From positions 62,001 through 126,000 of the forward strand of contig NZ_LWQU01000163.1 in assembly GCF_001650635.1 (NCBI RefSeq): DNA of 64,000 bases, given 5' to 3'. This stretch comes from Magnetospirillum moscoviense (GTDB lineage Bacteria > Pseudomonadota > Alphaproteobacteria > Rhodospirillales > Magnetospirillaceae). The notes beneath the pieces are model-generated. The model ran no database searches and was not told where the DNA came from. It was given only the letters and a program-made list of their open reading frames with translations. The position numbers and the translations under genes are program-made. This document shows, one piece after another, positions 59,230 through 64,000 of the stretch (position 1 is its first letter; every line of letters begins with the position of its first letter).

Positions 59230-60132
59230 ATGACCACCAAGACCATGTCGTACTATCCCGGCTGCTCGTCGCAGGCGTCGGCCGTTCATCTCGACACCTC
59301 CCTGCGCGCCGTCATGGGCAAGCTGGGCATCACCTTGCGTGACGTCGAGGACTGGAATTGCTGCGGGGCCTCGGTCGGCCATGTCGATGGCGGCCATCTC
59401 GGCATGTATGCCCTGAACGGCCGCAATCTGGCCGCCGCCCAGGCGCAGGGGCCGGAAGATTTCGTCACGCCGTGCGCCGCCTGCTATCTCAACAGCCATT
59501 ACCACAACGAGAAGATCCGCGGTGACGAGGCCCTGAAGGCTGAGGTCAACGAGGTGCTGGCCGCCGGCGGCAAGTCCTATGACGGGTCCTTGCATGTCCG
59601 TCACTCGTGCGAGGTGCTGGTCAACGATATCGGCATGGACGCCGTCAAGGCCCAGGTCACCAAGCCGCTGTCGGGCCTGAAGGTGGCCGGCTGGGTCGGT
59701 TGCCAGACCGTGCGCCCGTTCGCCAAGACCGAGCGCGGCGGCAATTACGACGCCTATGACGATCCCAAGTTCCTGGACGACTTCATCAGCGCCTGCGGCG
59801 CCGACGCTGTGCCGTTCAAGGGCAAGACCAAGTGCTGCGGCGGCTCGGTCAGCGTCATGAGCCCCGACAAGACCCTGCACCTGATGAAGGACATTCTGGA
59901 CGAGGTGAAGGAAACCGGCGCCGAGGTGGTGGTCACCCCGTGCCCGCTGTGCCAGACCAACCTGGAAATGTATCAGCCGATGATCAACGAGAAGTTCGGC
60001 ACCGATTTCAATTTCCCGGTGATGTTTTATTCCCAGTTGATGGCGGTGGCGTTCGGTCTGGACGCCGAGAAGGATGCGGCCCTGCACCAGCATCTGATCC
60101 CGCCTCAACCCGTTCTTGCCCGGGCGAAGTAG
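59230..60132 (+). CDS. hdrB: HdrB-like CCG-domain protein
   Basis: A 300-residue soluble protein with two CCG-type domains: WNCCGASVGH with CAACY, then KCCGGS with CPLCQTN. CCG domains hold a non-cubane [4Fe-4S] site in HdrB. With hdrC it replaces the membrane subunit QmoC, as described for some Gram-positive sulfate reducers. ATG at 59230 begins MTTKTMSYYPGC, overlapping no other gene; the longer upstream frame is a shadow of hdrC. It is the last gene before a strong terminator. Confidence 0.92.
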   Translation: MTTKTMSYYPGCSSQASAVHLDTSLRAVMGKLGITLRDVEDWNCCGASVGHVDGGHLGMYALNGRNLAAAQAQGPEDFVTPCAACYLNSHYHNEKIRGDEALKAEVNEVLAAGGKSYDGSLHVRHSCEVLVNDIGMDAVKAQVTKPLSGLKVAGWVGCQTVRPFAKTERGGNYDAYDDPKFLDDFISACGADAVPFKGKTKCCGGSVSVMSPDKTLHLMKDILDEVKETGAEVVVTPCPLCQTNLEMYQPMINEKFGTDFNFPVMFYSQLMAVAFGLDAEKDAALHQHLIPPQPVLARAK

Positions 60133-60160
60133 TCACAGGGGGCTTTAGCCCGGGAACCTT

Positions 60161-60186
60161 GGGCCGCGCCTTCCATGGCGCGGCCC
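60161..60186. terminator. Strong terminator after hdrB
   Basis: A 10-bp stem GGGCCGCGCC / GGCGCGGCCC with loop TTCCAT, followed by TATTTTCTT on the plus strand. It touches the stop codon of the convergent GNAT gene. Confidence 0.85.
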
Positions 60187-60674
60187 TATTTTCTTGTCTC
60201 GGCCAATCGCGCCAGCGCCGGGCCGTCCAGGCGCCACGGGCGCCAATCCTCGAGCGGGCCGAACCCCAGCGCGCCATAGAAATCCTGCGCCGTCCGGTTC
60301 CACGTCAGGACGTTGACATCCATCCGGCAGCAGCCGCGCGCCATGGCCAGGCGCGCAGCTTCGGCCAGCAGCTTGCGTCCGACCGCGCGGCCGCGCATGT
60401 CGGCCTCGACGAACAGGTCATGGACCATCAGGGTCGGCTGCCCGGCCCAGCTGGAATAGGACTCCAGCAGCACCACGCCGCCGCAAGCACGGCCGCTTGC
60501 TTCGGCCAGCAGCACGGTGAAAAGGGGCCGCTCGCCGAAGCCGTCGCGGCGGACCGTTTCCTCGGTCAGGGCCGGCGCCGTGGCGGCCTGTTCGAACGCC
60601 GCCAGCCGGTGGATCAGGGCGACGATGGTGCCGGCATCCTTGATGGTGGCGGGGCGGATGGTGATGTCGGTCAT
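60186..60674 (-). CDS. GNAT-family N-acetyltransferase
   Basis: A 162-residue acetyltransferase. It begins MTDITIRPATIKDAGTIVALI; the acetyl-CoA loop RGRAVGRKLL is near residue 106, preceded by VHDLFVEADM, and NRTAQDFYGALGF is near 136. This arrangement resembles diamine or spermidine acetyltransferase-like GNATs, but the substrate is not known. The ATG overlaps the stop of the MFS gene (ATGA). Confidence 0.85.
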   Translation of the reverse strand: MTDITIRPATIKDAGTIVALIHRLAAFEQAATAPALTEETVRRDGFGERPLFTVLLAEASGRACGGVVLLESYSSWAGQPTLMVHDLFVEADMRGRAVGRKLLAEAARLAMARGCCRMDVNVLTWNRTAQDFYGALGFGPLEDWRPWRLDGPALARLAETRK

Positions 60675-61849
60675 CGCCGCATCGCCAGCAACAGGCCGGT
60701 GCCGATCAGGGCCGGCACCGCCGACACCGCATAGGTCAGAAGATAGCTGCCCAGCCAGCCATGCAGCGCGGCGAAGACCGGCGGGCCGAACAGCACGCCG
60801 CCATAGGTGAAGAACAAGGATGCGCCGGTGACGCGCGGGATTTGCGATGGCGGGGCCGAATGGGCCAGCTCGGCCAGATAGATGCCGTTCCAGCCCAGCG
60901 CGGCGGCGCCGAACGGCACCAGCAGGCCATAGACCAGGGCGGTCGGCCAATCGGGCGAGGCGAACCCGGTGACGATGGCTAGTAACGCGGTGGCGGCGCC
61001 CAGCCCGATCAGGGTGGGGATACCGCCGAACACCCGGTCGGCCAGGGTGCCCAGGCTGATGCGGCCGACGACGCCCGCCACCTGCAGCGCCGACAGCAGC
61101 ATGCCGGCCTGGACCAGGCTCCAATGCAGGTCGGTCACCAGCATGGTGACCATGAAGGTCGAGACCGACAATTGCACGGCGGCATAGGCGAAGCCGGTCA
61201 AGGACAGCGAGCGCAGGCGGGGCGTGCGCCAGATCAACCCCAGCCCGTCGAGCGGGCGCGACGTCAGGCCCGCCTTGGGGTCGCGGTCGCCGTCCCAGGC
61301 GGCGCGGCTTAAGCCCAACAGGGCGACCAGGCCCGCGCACAGCAGGCCGATCAGGATCATCGCTGCCGGCCAGCCGAAGGCCAGGGCCACCGGCGGCGCG
61401 ATCAACCCGGCCAGGGTGCCGCCCAGCGGCACCCCGGTCTGTTTGATGGAAAACACCAGATTGCGATGGGCCGGATCGGTGGTGCGGGCCAACAGGTGCG
61501 AGGCGGCCGGGTTGGTCATGCCGTAACCCAGCCCGATCAGACCGGCCCCGGCCAGCACCAGGGCGATATGGCCCAGGGCGGTGCACACCGCGCCGACCGC
61601 CACCAGGGTCAGGGCGATCTGGGTGGCCCGCGTCGCGCCCAGGCGCCGCACCGCATCGCCGCCCATCAGCGAGGTGAGCATGGCACAGCCATAGGCCAGG
61701 CTGACCCACCAGCCGATGCGTGATGCCGCCAGGCCAAGGTCGCGGGCGATTTCCGGCGCCATCGCCGCCGGCGACAGCATGGCCAGCGACACCAGCGATT
61801 GGGCGGCGGTCATCGCCAGCAGGACGGGGACATAGGGCGCAATGGTCAT
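60671..61849 (-). CDS. MFS transporter
   Basis: A 392-residue major facilitator with about twelve helices. The loop between helices 2 and 3 contains SLMGGDAVRRLGATR and the second half RISLGTLADRVFGG. Substrate cannot be told. It is translationally coupled to the GNAT gene, and is divergent from mobB with a 93-nt gap. Confidence 0.85.
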   Translation of the reverse strand: MTIAPYVPVLLAMTAAQSLVSLAMLSPAAMAPEIARDLGLAASRIGWWVSLAYGCAMLTSLMGGDAVRRLGATRATQIALTLVAVGAVCTALGHIALVLAGAGLIGLGYGMTNPAASHLLARTTDPAHRNLVFSIKQTGVPLGGTLAGLIAPPVALAFGWPAAMILIGLLCAGLVALLGLSRAAWDGDRDPKAGLTSRPLDGLGLIWRTPRLRSLSLTGFAYAAVQLSVSTFMVTMLVTDLHWSLVQAGMLLSALQVAGVVGRISLGTLADRVFGGIPTLIGLGAATALLAIVTGFASPDWPTALVYGLLVPFGAAALGWNGIYLAELAHSAPPSQIPRVTGASLFFTYGGVLFGPPVFAALHGWLGSYLLTYAVSAVPALIGTGLLLAMRR

Positions 61850-61942
61850 GCCTGTTCATGCGCCACCTGGGCGGCTTGGGTCAACAGCCGCGCGTACGGG
61901 GCGGGGTTGCGCGCGGCGTGAGGCGGGCTTAGGCTTTCGGCC

Positions 61943-62455
61943 ATGAAGATCTTCGGCATCGCCGGCTGGAGCGGCTGCGGCAAGACCACCCTGGTCACCC
62001 GGTTGATCCCGCTGCTGACGGCTCGCGGTGTGCGGGTCGGCACGCTCAAACATTCGCATCACGACATCCGCCTGGGCGATTCCGAACAGGCGGCGCTGCT
62101 GGCAGCCGGCGCTGTCCAGTCCCTGGCGGCAGGGCCGGAACGCTTCGCCCTGGTCACCGAACATCACGGCCACCCCGAGCCGCCGCTGGCCGAACTGGTC
62201 GAGCGCTTCGCCGGCACCGATCTGCTGCTGGTCGAGGGCTTCAAGTTCTCGAACCACCCCAAGCTCGAGGTGTGGGACCCCGGTCTCGGCAAGCCGTTGC
62301 TGGCGGCTGGCGATGCATCGATCCTTGCCGTCGCCTGCGACCAGTCCCTTGACCATTTTTCCGGCCCGGTCTTTCCACGCGACGCAGTAGACGCCATATG
62401 TCAGTGGGTCCTTGATTTCTGCAGCATCAAGATGGACCGCGGCGTTATTGAGTAA
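61943..62455 (+). CDS. mobB: Molybdopterin-guanine dinucleotide biosynthesis protein B
   Basis: A 170-residue GTP-binding protein. The P-loop is GWSGCGKTTL (residues 8-17), and GTLKHSHHD near 33 and LLLVEGFKFSNHPKLEVW near 94 are typical of MobB. It assists MobA in forming the bis-MGD cofactor used by nitrate reductase and formate dehydrogenase-type enzymes. Here it stands alone. The 285-nt gap after it contains an AT-richer stretch and a 12-bp palindrome. Confidence 0.92.
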   Translation: MKIFGIAGWSGCGKTTLVTRLIPLLTARGVRVGTLKHSHHDIRLGDSEQAALLAAGAVQSLAAGPERFALVTEHHGHPEPPLAELVERFAGTDLLLVEGFKFSNHPKLEVWDPGLGKPLLAAGDASILAVACDQSLDHFSGPVFPRDAVDAICQWVLDFCSIKMDRGVIE

Positions 62456-62589
62456 ATGATATCAAATTTCGCTTTCAACCATTTCCGAACAGCAATAGCG
62501 GCTCGGTCAGGTCTGGCGCTCGTTCAGATGCCGTAATCTGCGGGGCAGGAAATCATTTGATTCTACCCCTTCGTATGGGGGCGCCTTAG

Positions 62590-62601
62590 ATACCATGGTA
62601 T
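62590..62601. promoter_or_regulatory. 12-bp perfect palindrome upstream of the response regulator gene
   Basis: ATACCATGGTAT lies 140 nt before the LuxR-type regulator ATG in a non-coding stretch. It might be an operator; evidence is only the dyad. Confidence 0.3.
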
Positions 62602-62740
62602 AGATGGCGACATGGCCTCGTCTTCATCTCTTCAATGCTTGGCGAAAGTTGCGTTGCCAGATTTAGCTGGCTGTGCTTTAAATTCATGAAGAAAGTTGCG
62701 GGACGCGGTTATCCGTCTCGAATTCGGGGGCTGTCAGGGC

Positions 62741-63373
62741 ATGAAGGTACTTCTCGCAGACGATCACGCGCTGTTTCGCGACGGAGTCCGGCTGGTGCTG
62801 GAAAACCTGGTCGATGATCCGCTCGAGATCATCGAAGCGGCCGATTTCACTCAAGCCATCGCCGCCGTCAAGTTAGACCCGTCCATTGATGTCGGGCTGG
62901 TCGATCTGAACATGCCGGGAAGCGAGGGGGCCAACGGGATCGACGGGCTGCGCCGCGCCGCGCCGAATCTGCATCTGGTGGTGGTGTCGGGGTCGTCGGA
63001 CCCGCGCGATGTCCGCCGGGCCTTCGATGCCGGTGCTCAGGGCTATATCGCCAAGGCATCGTCCAGCAAGTCGATGGTCGAGGGCATCCGTTCGGTTCTG
63101 TCGGGTGAAACCTATCTCAGCCCCGGCATTGACGCGGCCAGTCTGGCCGCTGCCGCGCCTAGCGCTCAACCGGGCCGGACCAAGGCCGGGCTGACGCCGC
63201 GTCAGCGCGACGTGCTGGCGATGGTCAGCCAGGGCAAGAGCAACAAGGAAATCGCGCGCGACCTCAATCTGGCGGAGATCACCGTCAAGCTGCACGTCAC
63301 CGCCATCCTGCGGGCCTTGGGGGTGGAGAACCGCACCCAGGCCGCCATCCTGGCCGGCAAGATCGAATACTGA
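62741..63373 (+). CDS. LuxR/NarL-family response regulator
   Basis: A 210-residue two-component regulator. The receiver domain has the acidic pair LLADDHALFRDG and the phospho-Asp in GLVDLNMPG near residue 52, with Lys in YIAKASS near 103. The C-terminal HTH is of LuxR type (LTPRQRDVLAMVSQGKSNKEIARDL near 149). No kinase gene is adjacent; the PAS kinase at 38969 is far away. ATG at 62741 opens the receiver domain; an in-frame start at 62696 would add 15 unlike residues. Confidence 0.9.
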   Translation: MKVLLADDHALFRDGVRLVLENLVDDPLEIIEAADFTQAIAAVKLDPSIDVGLVDLNMPGSEGANGIDGLRRAAPNLHLVVVSGSSDPRDVRRAFDAGAQGYIAKASSSKSMVEGIRSVLSGETYLSPGIDAASLAAAAPSAQPGRTKAGLTPRQRDVLAMVSQGKSNKEIARDLNLAEITVKLHVTAILRALGVENRTQAAILAGKIEY

Positions 63374-63510
63374 GCGGCTGGCGGGGGCCGCTTACGCCCG
63401 CGATTCCAGTCTGTCTGAGTTTGGTGGGATCGGATTTCCCTTTCGCCCACCCATGGGCTTGACCCAGTACTGCCCGGCGTAATTTTCGCGGGACCATCCA
63501 CACCCCTCGT

Positions 63511-63621
63511 CGTCATGGCCGGGCTCGACCCGGCCATCCATGCGCATCCGCATAACGCGCTGTTTCCATTCGATTTTGTTCGGCGCCACATGGATGCCCG
63601 TGTCAAGCACGGGCATGACGG
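63511..63621. repeat. Dispersed REP-like inverted repeat, copy 3
   Basis: Left arm CGTCATGGCCGGGCTCGACC and right arm GTCAAGCACGGGCATGACG face each other across about 50 nt. Same family as 2614-2673 and 50501-50575. It fills the middle of the 370-nt gap between the response regulator and the last gene; the rest of that gap holds the terminator at 63690 and nothing else I can assign. Confidence 0.72.
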
Positions 63622-63689
63622 AGTGTGGGGCGATGGCGTCGTGTCCCTTCCGGGCTCTATGCTCTGGGCCTGACCGCCCCCCCAAAAGA

Positions 63690-63719
63690 AACCCCCGCCA
63701 GGTTGCCCCGGCGGGGGTT
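63690..63719 (-). terminator. Intrinsic terminator of the last gene
   Basis: A 10-bp stem AACCCCCGCC / GGCGGGGGTT. On the minus strand it is followed by TCTTTTGG and lies 25 nt after the stop codon of the gene at 63744. It could also stop plus-strand transcripts (CTTGTTT follows). Confidence 0.8.
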
Positions 63720-63743
63720 CTTGTTTACGGCTTGGCCACGATC

Positions 63744-64000
63744 CTAGGACAGCAGCTTGTTCCACCAGCCGCGCCGGGCCGGCATGGCCGGGGCGGGGGC
63801 CACCTCCTCGGCGGCGGCAGGAGCCGCCGGAGCGGGCTCCGGCTCTGCGACCGGCTCGGGTTGGACCACGGCAGGTGCCGCCTGCTCGACCACCGGCTCG
63901 GCGACCACCTCGGGGGTGGGCGCCGGTTCGGGTTCGGCGGTGACCGGCTCGGCCTCCGACGCCTTGGGCTTGCGGGCGCGCTTCGGCGCGGCGGCAGGCT
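63744..64000 (-). CDS. C-terminal part of a Pro/Ala/Glu-rich protein, probably RNase E
   Basis: Only the last 85 codons are in the window. The frame reads KRARKPKASEAEP, then a long Pro-Ala-Glu-Val low-complexity run and ends MPARRGWWNKLLS. A basic-acidic disordered tail ending in RRGWW is what I would expect for alphaproteobacterial ribonuclease E, whose C-terminus is a degradosome scaffold. The catalytic part is beyond the edge, so the identity is tentative. Confidence 0.5.
   Translation of the reverse strand, partial: PAAAPKRARKPKASEAEPVTAEPEPAPTPEVVAEPVVEQAAPAVVQPEPVAEPEPAPAAPAAAEEVAPAPAMPARRGWWNKLLS

Noticed and set aside
50646-60132. Reading the apr-sat-qmo block as proof of sulfate reduction.
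   Set aside because: The same enzymes run in the oxidative direction in many proteobacteria, and no dsr genes are in the window; direction cannot be decided here.
1-64000. Magnetosome genes, prophage, insertion sequences, tRNA or rRNA genes.
   Set aside because: None of the translated frames or the intergenic sequence shows their marks; I found nothing to support them.

Overview
The window is GC-rich, densely packed chromosomal DNA from an alphaproteobacterium. The best guess is a Rhodospirillales member close to Magnetospirillum. This rests on gene content: a rpsF / fabD-fabG-acpP-fabF-mltG housekeeping block, a Sec-type (clade II-like) nitrous oxide reductase cluster, a HybOABC-type NiFe hydrogenase with a full maturation set, and an aprBA / sat / qmoAB-hdrCB sulfur block. 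The genus is an inference; no rRNA, tRNA, CRISPR array, insertion sequence or magnetosome gene is visible.

Layout. 1-6200: start of rpsF (minus strand), a hemerythrin-like protein, nagB, the fatty-acid operon fabD-fabG-acpP-fabF and mltG. 6200-9400: an EamA exporter, then a copper-handling group (a DUF2946-like protein with a PCuAC chaperone, and a Sco/TlpA-like pair facing away from nosZ). 9557-21782: a long plus-strand run nosZ - two dihaem cytochromes c - NosB-like membrane protein - nosD-nosG-nosH-nosF-nosL-nosY, continuing with almost no gaps into ubiE, menA and a BASS-family transporter. 21830-22414: an AT-richer orphan lipoprotein. 22506-36352: one minus-strand hydrogenase operon read hybO-hybA-hybB-hybC-hupD-hupF-hupK-hypA-hypB-hypF-hypC-hypD-(DUF4160-DUF2442)-hypE-hypX, headed by a near-consensus sigma-54 promoter. 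36700-50450: signalling and regulatory genes (EF-hand membrane protein, PAS histidine kinase, TPR-like protein, ammonium transporter-GGDEF fusion, membrane sensor-exonuclease fusion, periplasmic binding protein, chemotaxis receptor, HIG1 protein, YkgJ-family protein). 50646-60132: aprBA (minus) facing a MazG-like gene and sat-qmoA-qmoB-hdrC-hdrB (plus). 60186-64000: GNAT acetyltransferase, MFS transporter, mobB, a LuxR-type response regulator and the 3' end of a gene resembling RNase E.

How it fits together. The three large blocks are respiratory modules: H2 oxidation feeding the quinone pool (HybOABC), sulfite-to-sulfate chemistry through APS (AprBA, Sat, QmoAB-HdrCB), and N2O reduction as terminal electron acceptance (NosZ with NosGH and c-type cytochromes). 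menA and ubiE at the end of the nos run suggest that menaquinone may serve this chain. FNR/FixK-type boxes lie upstream of the copper chaperone genes and in the nosZ intergenic region, consistent with low-oxygen control.

The most unusual points are: a DUF4160/DUF2442 pair coupled into the hyp operon between hypD and hypE; HypX together with a hydrogenase that has only the ordinary proximal-cluster cysteines; menaquinone genes coupled to nos; a Qmo complex without its membrane subunit; and two rare fusions (ammonium transporter-GGDEF and membrane sensor-DEDDh exonuclease). A dispersed inverted-repeat family (three copies seen) sits in intergenic gaps.
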